Shown: positions 1 to 8,000 of the stretch, piece by piece
Layout: the number at the start of each line of letters is the position of its first letter
How positions within the stretch are numbered: the stretch's first letter is position 1
Virus record (IMG/VR): IMGVR_UViG_3300023184_003179
Span: 24,587-88,586 of that record
DNA from: a virus
Reading direction: 5' to 3' (one strand)
DNA: 64,000 nt
Notes under the pieces: generated by a model
Seen by the model: the letters and a program-made list of their open reading frames with translations, nothing else
Told to the model about the DNA's origin: nothing
Database searches by the model: none
Position numbers and translations under genes: made by a program

Positions 1-973
1 GAATTGGACCAGTAGCGGTAACATCTGCCATCCATGCCCCATCAATTGGATTTACATCAGCATTAAATCTAACTTGAACCATCTGTGTAGAAGCATCTCG
101 TTGTGGATAAGGACGAAGATCCCAAGCAATATCTAAACTTGTTCCAGTAGTTGCATAAGTAATTCCTGTTCCTGTACTCCAGGTTGTCCAATCCCATCCA
201 GCAATAGAAATTGATGGAGCATTAGGTGTTGAATAATAGTTTGATCCTTCATTTACACCAAATGTTATTGTTGCATTTGATCCTACATAAATATTATTAT
301 ATAAAGTCTGTCCCATCAATAGATTAAATGGCAAGTTCATTCTAACTCCAGCATCATCCACATTGGCCAAAACATTTGTGCTGGTTCCAATTGTTGCCTG
401 TAATGCATTTACAGCATTTTGAGCATTGTCAATTGCTATGTTTGCTTGGGTTAGTTCTGTTTGTGCAGTTGCTTGAGCAGTAACTGCTTCTGATTTTGCT
501 GTAGTTACTTGAGATATTTCTGTCTGTGCTGCAGTTGTATTAATATTATTAATGGCAGTTTGGGCAGTTGTTATAGTTGTTTTAGCATCTTGAATAATTT
601 CAGAACTTTGATCTATTGGATTAACTGTTAAATCAATAGCATTAACTGTATTGATAGCATTTTGAACATTATTTACACTTGTTTGTGCTGTAGAAATTGT
701 AGGTGCTATTTGAGATACCGCTGTTTGAGCCTGTGATAGTTCTGTTTGTGCCTGAACTACTTCAGTAGTTACAGTTGTAGTTGCATCTATAGCCTGCTGA
801 ACCTCTGTAGTGGCTGTTCCAAGTGCTGTATTGACTGCTTGTTGAGCAGGACTTACAACAACCTGAACAACTTCATCAATAGCGTGAGCACGATCAGGTG
901 CCATAATTCCAAAAATTGTTATGCATAGCCCTACCCCAAAGCCTATTAATAGTTTACGCTTTAGGTTTTTCAA
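1..973 (-). CDS. Secreted coiled-coil surface protein, 3' end beyond window
   Basis: This is an open minus-strand frame of about 324 codons that runs off the left edge. The start is TTG at 973, preceded at 10 nt by AGGAGTT (984-990). An in-frame stop lies just upstream, so no earlier start is possible. The N-terminus is a classic signal peptide: KNLKRK, then a hydrophobic stretch (LLIGFGVGLC...), then a likely cut after AHA at residue 31. Residues about 40-195 are rich in A, Q, T, N and V and contain repeated QTA/QTE heptad-like units, as in a long coiled coil. From about residue 200 the sequence becomes rich in G, T, W and Y and looks like a beta domain. The function is unknown. An exported host-surface or virion-associated protein is likely, given that its neighbour is also exported. 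I recognise no family. Confidence 0.75.
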   Translation of the reverse strand, partial: MKNLKRKLLIGFGVGLCITIFGIMAPDRAHAIDEVVQVVVSPAQQAVNTALGTATTEVQQAIDATTTVTTEVVQAQTELSQAQTAVSQIAPTISTAQTSVNNVQNAINTVNAIDLTVNPIDQSSEIIQDAKTTITTAQTAINNINTTAAQTEISQVTTAKSEAVTAQATAQTELTQANIAIDNAQNAVNALQATIGTSTNVLANVDDAGVRMNLPFNLLMGQTLYNNIYVGSNATITFGVNEGSNYYSTPNAPSISIAGWDWTTWSTGTGITYATTGTSLDIAWDLRPYPQRDASTQMVQVRFNADVNPIDGAWMADVTATGPI

Positions 974-1009
974 TTTGGGGGCTAACTCCTATGTTTAACT
1001 ATATGGTTA

Positions 1010-1018
1010 ATTATATCA
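1010..1018 (-). promoter_or_regulatory. Extended -10 promoter for the left-edge surface gene
   Basis: Read on the minus strand the sequence is TGA-TATAAT, a perfect extended -10 box. It lies between the terminator of the preceding gene and the AGGAGTT ribosome site of the TTG-started gene. No good -35 box is visible. The predicted leader is about 30 nt. Confidence 0.6.
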
Positions 1019-1050
1019 TTTTTTATTTAATTAAACAACAAAAGTGCAAT

Positions 1051-1080
1051 AAAAAAGAGGGCAGAAATTAATCTGCCCCC
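1051..1080 (-). terminator. Intrinsic terminator of the S-layer-like gene
   Basis: On the minus strand the stem GGGCAG/CTGCCC (1073-1078 with 1059-1064) has an 8-nt loop and is followed by TCTTTTTT (1051-1058). It sits about 15 nt past the stop codon of the gene at 1096-2706, where a rho-independent terminator would be expected. Confidence 0.8.
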
Positions 1081-1095
1081 TAATTTATTAAGAAT

Positions 1096-2706
1096 TTACT
1101 TCTTTAGAAGTGCCTTCTGTAGTGCTGCAATCTGCTTGTTGATTGTTGCAATAAGTGCAACGATCATCTTTAGAATTTCAGCATTGCTTACAGTAGCAGT
1201 TGATTCTGCAACCTTGTATGAAACTACTTTAGCAGAATCTGTTGATACGTATGCAGGTAGATCAACTACTGCATTAAACGCACCAGCATTATTACCAACG
1301 GTAAACTGATAAATCTTTGATCCGTTTGTAAATGTATCTGTTGAAGTTGCTGTTCCTATTAGTGTCATTCCACCAGCAGAGATTGCTACTCCAGTTCCAA
1401 GTGTTGCTGCATCATAAACCTTTGCACCTGAAATATCAGTTGCAGAAACAGTTAACTTTGCAATTTCGCCTGGAAGGTATGATTCTTTGTCAAACTTTGC
1501 TGTGTATTTATTAACACCTTGACCGCAACGTGCATCAAACTCATTTGAGTAGATTACGCTTAGATCTGCAAGTGTATGCTTAATACGTACCTTTGTTGAA
1601 CCTGATGTAGAGGCACATGTCCATCCACCAGTTTGCACTACTGTAGCAGATGATGCTCCAGCAACAGAAACGGCAGTTACCTGTGCGTTATACTTTGCAG
1701 TATCAGCAGTTGGAGTGATTCCAGCAAGTTGATTTCCAGAAGCATCCTTGACTGCAAAGTCATATGTTCCTGTACGTGTTCCGCCTGCTTGTGCAATGTC
1801 TTCACCAGAAACTACAATAGATGCAGCCTGTCCAGTAAATGTAATTGACTTAGTTGTTAATACTGTTCCATTGTATGAAATTGTGATTGTTGTTGCAACT
1901 GGCTTGTTCTCATTAGCAGTACCCTGCTTAATGTGAAGAACACCACCTACGCCGTTCTTTGCAGCAAATGAAACTTGTGTGCTTGGAGCACCGTCCCATG
2001 CAACAACTGCTCCATTTGTAGCGGATGCTTGTAGAACACCATTAGTTGCAAGTGTAGCATCATATCCGTCTTTTGCAAGAACGTTTACATATCCTGTTCC
2101 ACCATTTACAACTGTTGTTGATCCAGTAACGTCTACGCTAGAGGCAAGAGTTCCTTGTGTTGCTGTATCTTGAACACGACCAAAACTGTTTGCTACAGAA
2201 AGAATATCTGTCTTTGCAACAGTTCCAGCATAAATTGTCTTGATATCAATAACAGAAATTGCTGCTCCAACTTTTTTCTTTTGAGTTACTGTAATTGTGC
2301 CTGAGCCATTAACAGTTAACTTTACATTTGTAGGCAATCCAACAGCACTTGATGTTGTAGCGGTAAATGTAAATGCCTTACCTAAATTGGTAAGTGTTAC
2401 CCCAGTAGGGTTTGATCCTGCTGCTGTGTAATCAGTAAATGTTGCAGGACCAGAAATTTCTAGTGAAACATTATCGTCTGCTGTAGAAGCCAAGGTATCG
2501 CTTGTTGTTAGTGCAAGAACTGCATTAACTCCAGCCTCTGCCTTAGTTGTGTCTGTCAAAACTGTTACTCCACGAGAACCTGCAGCCAACGAATCTGATA
2601 ATACATATCCGTTAGTTACTGCTGCTGATGCTTGAGGAATTGCAACAAAAAATGTGCTTGCTACTGCTGCAGCCGTAACAAGTGCGATCTTTTTAAATGA
2701 ATTCAT
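1096..2706 (-). CDS. Exported S-layer-like beta-rich surface protein
   Basis: The 536-residue product starts at ATG 2706, 4 nt after AAGGAG. A signal peptide is clear: MNSFKK, a hydrophobic AALVT/AVAST core, then ASA cut near residue 28. The mature part is Thr/Ala/Val/Gly-rich with alternating polar and hydrophobic residues, suggesting several Ig-like beta domains. Two cysteines in the C-terminal half (in GGWTCAS and DARCGQ) could form a disulfide. The last about 30 residues form an amphipathic helix (EILKMIVALIATINKQ, then LQKALLKK). From memory, I associate such a tail with cell-surface proteins of acI actinobacteria, but I have not checked this. It has its own promoter and terminator and lies downstream of the terminase. 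It may be a host-derived surface protein, a superinfection-exclusion factor or a virion decoration. Confidence 0.8.
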   Translation of the reverse strand: MNSFKKIALVTAAAVASTFFVAIPQASAAVTNGYVLSDSLAAGSRGVTVLTDTTKAEAGVNAVLALTTSDTLASTADDNVSLEISGPATFTDYTAAGSNPTGVTLTNLGKAFTFTATTSSAVGLPTNVKLTVNGSGTITVTQKKKVGAAISVIDIKTIYAGTVAKTDILSVANSFGRVQDTATQGTLASSVDVTGSTTVVNGGTGYVNVLAKDGYDATLATNGVLQASATNGAVVAWDGAPSTQVSFAAKNGVGGVLHIKQGTANENKPVATTITISYNGTVLTTKSITFTGQAASIVVSGEDIAQAGGTRTGTYDFAVKDASGNQLAGITPTADTAKYNAQVTAVSVAGASSATVVQTGGWTCASTSGSTKVRIKHTLADLSVIYSNEFDARCGQGVNKYTAKFDKESYLPGEIAKLTVSATDISGAKVYDAATLGTGVAISAGGMTLIGTATSTDTFTNGSKIYQFTVGNNAGAFNAVVDLPAYVSTDSAKVVSYKVAESTATVSNAEILKMIVALIATINKQIAALQKALLKK

Positions 2707-2723
2707 CTTTCTCCTTGTTTAGT

Positions 2724-4496
2724 TTATATTATATTTAATCTATCAAGAAAGTCTCTGATATCTTCAGGCATTTTCTTGTTATCTAATTCTACCATAGCCC
2801 TCTGCTTCTCTGCAAGTCGTGTAGAGGAAGACCAGGTATGGATATCAATCTCAAGATTGGTATCCTTTGGGGTATGTGATATTGCTCCAAAAACAGCGCC
2901 ACATACAGCGTCTGCTAAGTCTTTAGATTTTTTTCTAGGGTGATCAACACGATTACCCATCATTATTTTTAATTCTGACATTTCTTCTAACAGTAATGGA
3001 ATCATAGGGATTGCAACACGCTCTTCATAAATCATCATTGCAAGATCTTCATAATGTTTTTTAGCAACAGAAACAGTATCAGTTCTTATTCCTACTGCCT
3101 TTAATTCATTTTGAATATCAAATGATTGCCAACGGTCAAAAGATACAATGCCAATATTAAAACCTTGTCTACGTAGATTAATAATCCATTGCTTTACCTC
3201 AGATAGGTTTACTGGTCCTTCTGATTTTGGTTCCCACCATGCAACTGCATCCACTATTACGATTGGGGCTACTTGTTCATAATCTTTAATTACCTGAATA
3301 TTTACCCACTTATCTACGTGAGCAATTGCTACCGCACATTTATCGTGTTTTTGTGCAAGGTCAGCATGGATATAATAAACTTTGTCTGGGTCTGGTTTAA
3401 AGTTTTCTGAGAATCTTCTAAAACTATCAACAGGGTTTGCTAATGTCATACACTTTATTAACTTATCTTTTTGTTTAAAAAATGCATCTGAAGAGTATGT
3501 TGGTGTACAAAGAAAACGCATCATTGCATCTCCAAGGTCAGTTAAAAATGCAATTTTAAAATCATCAATCTTGCGTGTTGGGTTTACTTCCCACGTTGGA
3601 CGTTTAAGTGCTAGTATTTTTGGAATTTTATAAGAAAGAATATGGTCTTCTTCCCAAGTTATTTCAAATTCATTATCTGGACCTTTTGGTAATTCTTCAT
3701 TAATAATAAATTTATGTCTGCGCTCAATTGTTTCTTTTTCTGCAATAACAGAATCATATCTTTGAGAAATAAAGTCACCTTGATATCTTGGAAATGAAAG
3801 TAAAACAACTTTTCCAAGATCTGGAAAACGAGAATCTACGGTACCACGAAATGCTTTATAAATGTTGTCAGCAGTTTTCCCTTGTTCATTACCTGTATTA
3901 TTCTCAGATGCAAAACCAGAAATTTCGTCAAGAACTGCAAGGAACAAGTTTAAACCTTCATGCGATTCTCTTTCTGAGTGTCCAGAATAAACAGTAATTG
4001 CTTTATCAAACTCAACGGAGTCTGCTTTTGGATTATACTTTCCAGCAAACCAAGGAGACTTTTCAATCTTAGTTTTAAAACCTTTAAAGAAAACATTCTT
4101 AGCCTGTTGTGCGTTAATGGCAACGTTAATAATATCTATAGCATCTCCAGATGGTTTTCCATAGTATGACGCTGGATCTTTGAGACATAATAATTTATAT
4201 ACTACATATGCACAGGCTACTGTTGATACGAAGTCTTTACCGCTACCCTTGCCAAGTTGAAGAATAATTTCATTTTTTGTATATTTATTAAAATAATTTA
4301 ATCCTTCTACGCTTCCATAAAGTTCTTGTAAATCTTCTTTACGATAAATCTGGCTCATTGCCTCAACAATGTCATATTGAACTGAAGATAGTTGTGGCTG
4401 ACCTAAATATTCTGGAGACTCAACAAATGTTTTTGCATCAACAGGTTTTTCAACAAAGTGATTTTCTTTAAGTACTTCAAAAAAATCATTGAACAT
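2724..4496 (-). CDS. terL: Terminase large subunit
   Basis: This is the DNA-packaging motor (590 aa), which pumps DNA through the portal and cuts the concatemer. The N-terminal ATPase has a Walker A LGKGSGKD (about residues 81-88, with Asp where Ser/Thr is usual) and a Walker B LFLAVLDE. The C-terminal RNase H-like nuclease shows acidic residues in HADLAQKHD, SFDRW and KDLADAV, in the usual order. Length is typical. The start is uncertain: TTG at 4505 or ATG at 4496, both inside the end of the small-subunit gene, so translational coupling is likely. The gene lies about 35 kb from portal and capsid, unlike the compact head cluster of most siphoviruses. Confidence 0.92.
   Translation of the reverse strand: MFNDFFEVLKENHFVEKPVDAKTFVESPEYLGQPQLSSVQYDIVEAMSQIYRKEDLQELYGSVEGLNYFNKYTKNEIILQLGKGSGKDFVSTVACAYVVYKLLCLKDPASYYGKPSGDAIDIINVAINAQQAKNVFFKGFKTKIEKSPWFAGKYNPKADSVEFDKAITVYSGHSERESHEGLNLFLAVLDEISGFASENNTGNEQGKTADNIYKAFRGTVDSRFPDLGKVVLLSFPRYQGDFISQRYDSVIAEKETIERRHKFIINEELPKGPDNEFEITWEEDHILSYKIPKILALKRPTWEVNPTRKIDDFKIAFLTDLGDAMMRFLCTPTYSSDAFFKQKDKLIKCMTLANPVDSFRRFSENFKPDPDKVYYIHADLAQKHDKCAVAIAHVDKWVNIQVIKDYEQVAPIVIVDAVAWWEPKSEGPVNLSEVKQWIINLRRQGFNIGIVSFDRWQSFDIQNELKAVGIRTDTVSVAKKHYEDLAMMIYEERVAIPMIPLLLEEMSELKIMMGNRVDHPRKKSKDLADAVCGAVFGAISHTPKDTNLEIDIHTWSSSTRLAEKQRAMVELDNKKMPEDIRDFLDRLNII
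2728..2733 (-). promoter_or_regulatory. Possible -10 box for the S-layer-like gene
   Basis: TATAAT on the minus strand, 21 nt before the ATG at 2706 and upstream of the AAGGAG site. It lies inside the last codons of the terminase gene. There is no TGN extension and no convincing -35, so it is weaker than the other promoters in this window. Confidence 0.35.
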
Positions 4497-5022
4497 CGTG
4501 GACAACTGTAATCACTTCGCCCTCTTTGGCAATAGCCGAAAGTTTATGCATAATAATATCACGAACCTCTGGATGAGAAGATGCAATGTCTCTAAGTATT
4601 CCAACAAGAACTTCTTGTTTACGTTCAATCTCAATCATTTCTTCTGCAAGTTCTTTGTTTTCAAGAAGGCCAGCCTTTTGCAACATGTCCATTCTTTTAG
4701 ATTCAATATCCATAACAAGTTTTATTCCTGCTGTTTTTGCACTTAGGTTGCTTGTTAAACTTGATTCATCAATAACTTCATAGGCTTTTGTAATAAGTTT
4801 TGTATAGTGTGTGTCTGCACCGACCAGAGCCTCTTTAGCACGAGCACGTATTGCATCATTTGCAGATGCCATAACCTTCCACTCATTAATTAGTTGGACA
4901 ACACGAGTGCGTGGAATTTCAAGTTCTTTAGAAATAACTGTTGGATCATTGCCTTTTAAATATTCAGTTACAACAGTATTAACCTGGTCTAGGTGATCCA
5001 CTAAATCTTTTTCAGTTGACAT
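4486..5022 (-). CDS. terS: Terminase small subunit-like HTH protein
   Basis: The 178-residue, mostly helical protein lies directly upstream of and overlaps the large terminase gene, the classical small-subunit position. Residues about 24-50 (DPTVISKELEIPRTRVVQLI) read as a helix-turn-helix with the usual alternation of a recognition helix, consistent with binding of a packaging site. The rest is charged and helical, suited to oligomerisation. A good AAAGGA ribosome site precedes the ATG, which overlaps the stop of the gene upstream. The role rests on position plus the HTH, since small terminase subunits are too divergent to recognise by sequence alone. Confidence 0.75.
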   Translation of the reverse strand: MSTEKDLVDHLDQVNTVVTEYLKGNDPTVISKELEIPRTRVVQLINEWKVMASANDAIRARAKEALVGADTHYTKLITKAYEVIDESSLTSNLSAKTAGIKLVMDIESKRMDMLQKAGLLENKELAEEMIEIERKQEVLVGILRDIASSHPEVRDIIMHKLSAIAKEGEVITVVHDVQ

Positions 5023-5347
5023 TTTTTTCCTTTGCTATTTTAAGCAAAACTAAATATCCAATAAGGTCGTCAATGTCGTTGTCTCCAACGTACTCAGTGC
5101 CCTTCATTAATCTACTTAACTTATCATCAATTCTAACTCTAAGTTGTTCTGCTGGATCGGCTTTGCTAAAAATTCTAACAGGGTCTAGTGCAGAATCTCC
5201 ATATGCAATATTTTTTTCAATAAGCATTTGTGCTATTGCGTGACATGTTCTCCAAATTTCATTACCAGATGGTGCGCCAATGGAGTTTAGATACAGGTCT
5301 TGGCAACTAAATTCTGTAACATCTGGAAACACTGGGTTTAGTTTCAT
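5012..5347 (-). CDS. DUF1599/Nmad1-like (MazG-like) phage protein
   Basis: The 111-residue helical protein contains a characteristic block, NIAYGDSALDPVRIFSK, then RVRIDDKLSRL, then NDIDDLIGYLVLLKIA. I recognise this pattern from phage proteins grouped as DUF1599 (nucleotide modification associated domain 1), which are related in fold to MazG-like nucleotide pyrophosphohydrolases. The acidic/charged helices (RIDDKLSRL, NDIDDLIGY) would carry the metal-binding residues if it acts on nucleotides. It starts at ATG 5347 after GAGGAAG and overlaps the terminase small subunit by 11 bp. The enzymatic activity is not established. It could be nucleotide-pool housekeeping or part of DNA base modification. 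Confidence 0.65.
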   Translation of the reverse strand: MKLNPVFPDVTEFSCQDLYLNSIGAPSGNEIWRTCHAIAQMLIEKNIAYGDSALDPVRIFSKADPAEQLRVRIDDKLSRLMKGTEYVGDNDIDDLIGYLVLLKIAKEKNVN

Positions 5348-5499
5348 CGCTTAGACTTCCTCAATCCAAACTTTGCAAGGTAGACATAAACAGTCTCTAC
5401 TGTACATCCACACTCCTTTGCAATTTCTTCTGGAGTCTTTTTATCCATAACATAACGTTTACGCATAAAAATCTCTGATGTATATAGTTTAGCAGCCAT
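5344..5499 (-). CDS. Small HTH protein
   Basis: This is a 51-residue basic protein (about 11 Lys/Arg). The stretch TPEEIAKECGCTVETVYVYLAKFGL is a helix-turn-helix of the resolvase/sigma-70 region 4 type, preceded by YTSEIFMRKRYVMDKK. I chose ATG 5499 because the longer frame (from 5547) overlaps the preceding gene and adds an implausible N-terminus. At 5499 it begins right after that gene's TAA at 5504. It is probably a DNA-binding regulator of the late or packaging genes, but no target can be read from sequence. Confidence 0.65.
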   Translation of the reverse strand: MAAKLYTSEIFMRKRYVMDKKTPEEIAKECGCTVETVYVYLAKFGLRKSKR

Positions 5500-5503
5500 A
5501 AGA

Positions 5504-6148
5504 TTATTTGTCAACTTCCGCCTCAGAAATATCATAGTCATAGGCATTTGAATCTTCTAATACCCATTTATCATAACTTTCAACGTCCCATTTGTTTGTA
5601 TTAATCAGTCTTTGAATAACTAGATCTTTTTTAGTTACAAATGATGGTTCTTTTAATCTAATGCGATTATTAGGCTGTATTGCAAAATTTCCATCATCTC
5701 TTTGAATAACATGACCACATTTATGTTGCCCTGGGTTTTCTGAATATCCATCATCTAGGATATTGGTTTCAGGATTATGCCAATCTAAAGTAAATAAATA
5801 TTTTCCACCAACGTTATTTTTATTTCTATCTATATATGACATTCTCATATTATTTAAGTTTTCAAATTTTGTAACTGCTATATATGGACTAAAAGAATTC
5901 CAAAGCACAAGGTTGTAGATTGGCTCTTCTGGAACACCTGGTTTTGTACAAAATGCATTGATTGGCATTCTCCACCAAATTCCTCCATCTTCCATTAAGA
6001 AGTGAAATAAAGGACTTCTGCTTTTAATACTTGATACGCCAAAGATGACACATGGAAAATATTTATCATGACTATCTTCCTGGTCTCTTAAAAAATTACC
6101 ACGTACATAACATTCAATTGGTGGTATGTTTGCATTTAACTCTGGCAT
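5504..6148 (-). CDS. Conserved-looking phage protein, function unknown
   Basis: This is a 214-residue soluble protein with no signal peptide or membrane segment. It is rich in aromatics and Asn/Asp. The run MEDGGIWWRMPINAFCTKP, then YNLVLWNSFSPYIAV, suggests a folded beta-rich domain rather than a filler ORF. The C-terminus is strongly acidic. It starts with an ATG that overlaps the stop of the 57-residue gene upstream (TAATG) and has GAGGAG at about 10 nt. It sits between the RuvC-like gene and the terminase genes. I do not recognise the family. From memory, proteins of this type recur in aquatic phages near replication genes. Confidence 0.7.
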   Translation of the reverse strand: MPELNANIPPIECYVRGNFLRDQEDSHDKYFPCVIFGVSSIKSRSPLFHFLMEDGGIWWRMPINAFCTKPGVPEEPIYNLVLWNSFSPYIAVTKFENLNNMRMSYIDRNKNNVGGKYLFTLDWHNPETNILDDGYSENPGQHKCGHVIQRDDGNFAIQPNNRIRLKEPSFVTKKDLVIQRLINTNKWDVESYDKWVLEDSNAYDYDISEAEVDK

Positions 6149-6321
6149 TATTCTTTGCTCCTCTGGATTGTTTTAAGTTTATCCCAAAATCCTCCAGGAT
6201 TTCCTTGATAAGTTTGCCCAGTTTCACGATCTATTAATAACCATTTTTCTGGACATAACGTTTTAACTATTAACAAAACTTCTGAATCTTCTTCTTTAAA
6301 AATAAAACTGCTTCTATTCAT
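6148..6321 (-). CDS. 57-residue hypothetical protein
   Basis: This short minus-strand frame lies between the RuvC-like gene and the 214-residue gene: ATG 6319-6321, TAA 6148-6150. Its product begins MNRSSFIFKEEDSEV and contains PEKWLLIDRETGQTY then GNPGGFWDKL, which looks like a real small globular protein. It overlaps the upstream stop by 8 bp and its TAA shares a base with the next ATG, giving perfect operon packing with no gap. Removing it would leave an unusual 165-bp hole in an otherwise gapless cluster. Function unknown. Confidence 0.7.
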   Translation of the reverse strand: MNRSSFIFKEEDSEVLLIVKTLCPEKWLLIDRETGQTYQGNPGGFWDKLKTIQRSKE

Positions 6322-6889
6322 TATATCCTACTGCTTTATCCCAATTATTAATAGCCCAATGACCGATACCACAAGCGTCAGCAATGTCATTATCGTTAAT
6401 AATTTTATCATAGTTAATTTCAATTAACTTCATTGTCCTTTCTTTTCTAAACTGTCTTTCATATGTTTTATACCAAGAATCTGATTTTCCAGGATTCTTT
6501 GATCTAAGTAACAATTGTTCTTCTTTTGTTAATTTTTTATTACCAAGATAGTTTTGCCAAGTAATTGGAGAAACTTTTCCAATTGTTTTAATACCATACA
6601 TGGCAGCAGCCCCTAACAACGCTCCTTGAACTAGCGCCAAATCAGCAGCAGTTTTTGGACTATTCATAAACACAGTGTGCTCAATGACAATAGCATCTGT
6701 TTCTATTACTGCATCAAAATATGCTAATGTTTTTCTTGCTGCATCACCAATTTTTTCATAAATGTCTTTGCCTTGAAAATTAATTTTACCAAACTGTGTT
6801 AATTCTTTATCAACAAAAAGTGCATATGCAAAACTGTTAGTGCTAGCATCAATAGCACATATTCTTTGTGGCTTACCAGTCTTGTTCAT
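6314..6889 (-). CDS. ruvC: RuvC-like Holliday-junction resolvase
   Basis: This is a 191-residue RNase H-fold protein. The N-terminal strand RICAIDAST carries the first catalytic Asp. AIVIEHTVFM carries the second acidic residue, and NDIADACGIGHWA near the C-terminus carries the last Asp pair. This spacing matches RuvC-type resolvases. ALVQGALLGAAA fits the helix that follows the second motif. In phages such enzymes resolve branched concatemers before packaging, which fits its place between recombination and terminase genes. ATG 6889 is preferred, but a TTG at 6898 is closer to the AAGGAA site, so the exact start is open. Confidence 0.85.
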   Translation of the reverse strand: MNKTGKPQRICAIDASTNSFAYALFVDKELTQFGKINFQGKDIYEKIGDAARKTLAYFDAVIETDAIVIEHTVFMNSPKTAADLALVQGALLGAAAMYGIKTIGKVSPITWQNYLGNKKLTKEEQLLLRSKNPGKSDSWYKTYERQFRKERTMKLIEINYDKIINDNDIADACGIGHWAINNWDKAVGYNE

Positions 6890-7166
6890 AGTCAACAATT
6901 CCTTTTAATTGTTTTAACATCTTATCTACTTCTTTTTTACTTATATTACAATTAGAGCAAAATCCAGAGTCATTATATATTGATAGTTGCTCTCCACAAC
7001 CACCAAGACATATTCTTTTTTTACCAATCCTTCTTTGTCTGCGAGTTATTTGATATCTTTCTGCTATCTTTTCTTTTGTTGCATCATCTCTGCATGATTG
7101 TCCACAATAAATTTGATAACTTACTTTAGGCTCAAAATGATTATCGCATCGTTCACATAGTTTCAC
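6873..7166 (-). CDS. Small double zinc-finger protein
   Basis: This is a 97-residue basic protein with two four-cysteine clusters. The first is CERC (residues 4-7) with YCGQSC. The second is CLGGC (near residue 53) with FCSNC. Between them lies a very basic helix (ITRRQRRIGKKR). The first cluster resembles the treble-clef finger of phage endonuclease VII-type and HNH proteins, but no His/Asn catalytic motif follows, so a nuclease call is not justified. It overlaps both neighbours (the Cas4-like gene upstream, the RuvC-like gene downstream). It is probably a nucleic-acid-binding accessory protein of the recombination cluster. Confidence 0.7.
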   Translation of the reverse strand: MKLCERCDNHFEPKVSYQIYCGQSCRDDATKEKIAERYQITRRQRRIGKKRICLGGCGEQLSIYNDSGFCSNCNISKKEVDKMLKQLKGIVDYEQDW

Positions 7167-7968
7167 TTAACCCCTCCAGGGATTTAAGTTTAATCACTCC
7201 AGTTCCTGCATCTGCACATGCCTGTTGAATAGGACATGTTTTACAGATTTTTGAGTTTGAGCGATAATTTTTTGTAGGTAATGTGCGATCTACCCAAGCC
7301 TTGCGAACATCACGCATCCATTGAAAAGTATTATCAATCCATTGGCGATAATAGTCATCTACTTCAACTGGAAGAACTAATAATTCATGATTGTTTTTAT
7401 TTTCATAAATTAATACACCTTTTTTCTTACCAAGAATTTTCATGTAAATAAGTAATTGAATTAGGTGTCCTAATTTTGGCTTCATTGAATTTTTACGATA
7501 CTCAAAACCTTCATTAAGCATTGTTTTAATTTCTCCAACAATTTCTTCGCCTTCCCACTCAAGCATGGCATCCCCGTAACCAAATATTGGTGGATCGTCG
7601 TATCTAATTTTAAATTCTGTTGTTGGTTGATTGTCATCATCTCTGAATATTTTTGCTACTCCAGCATTCATCATTGCTGATTGAATTCTTCCGTGTGAAA
7701 GAGTACCAGCAGTCATATTTGCTGCACCATATGCGTCTGCATTATCTTCAAATGTAGCACCGTCAAACGCTAAGTACCAATATCTAGGACACTCTCCATG
7801 GCTGTATGCAATAGTTGATGGAGCAAATGTTTTCTTTGTTTGAAATTTTGGTCCACGATTAACAACATATCCAGATTTTATTTTTTCAATTAAGGCATCT
7901 GAATTAAGTATATTGTTCTTGTTAGAAACACTTTTTATCATAACGCTCTGTAGTAAATTTTTTGTCAT
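7153..7968 (-). CDS. Cas4/RecB-like PD-(D/E)XK exonuclease with Fe-S cysteines
   Basis: The 271-residue nuclease shows the RecB/Cas4 arrangement. A first cysteine lies in HGECPRYWYL (C60). The active site follows: GYGDAML (Asp) and EIVGEIKT (E-x-K). Then comes GHLIQLLIYM, the conserved QhxxY-like helix. The C-terminal set C242, C245 and C251 (CKTCPIQQAC) completes a probable 4Fe-4S cluster. In phages such enzymes resect DNA ends for recombination, which fits the nearby UvsX/RecA-like gene. No cas1, cas2 or CRISPR array is present, so a CRISPR role is unsupported. It has its own promoter (TGG-TATACT) and an AAGGGAT ribosome site. Confidence 0.87.
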   Translation of the reverse strand: MTKNLLQSVMIKSVSNKNNILNSDALIEKIKSGYVVNRGPKFQTKKTFAPSTIAYSHGECPRYWYLAFDGATFEDNADAYGAANMTAGTLSHGRIQSAMMNAGVAKIFRDDDNQPTTEFKIRYDDPPIFGYGDAMLEWEGEEIVGEIKTMLNEGFEYRKNSMKPKLGHLIQLLIYMKILGKKKGVLIYENKNNHELLVLPVEVDDYYRQWIDNTFQWMRDVRKAWVDRTLPTKNYRSNSKICKTCPIQQACADAGTGVIKLKSLEGLSETM

Positions 7969-7990
7969 TTTTATCCCTTGTTTGTATTTA

Positions 7991-7999
7991 AGTATACCA
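7991..7999 (-). promoter_or_regulatory. Extended -10 promoter before the Cas4-like gene
   Basis: Minus-strand TGG-TATACT, 22 nt upstream of the ATG at 7968, with an AAGGGAT ribosome site between. It lies just before the end of the 104-residue gene, so the nuclease and downstream genes can be transcribed independently of the replication operon. Confidence 0.5.
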
Positions 8000-8000
8000 G

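Noticed and set aside
7153-7968. CRISPR adaptation role for the Cas4-like nuclease
   Set aside because: No Cas1, Cas2 or array. Stand-alone Cas4/RecB-like nucleases are common in phage recombination modules.
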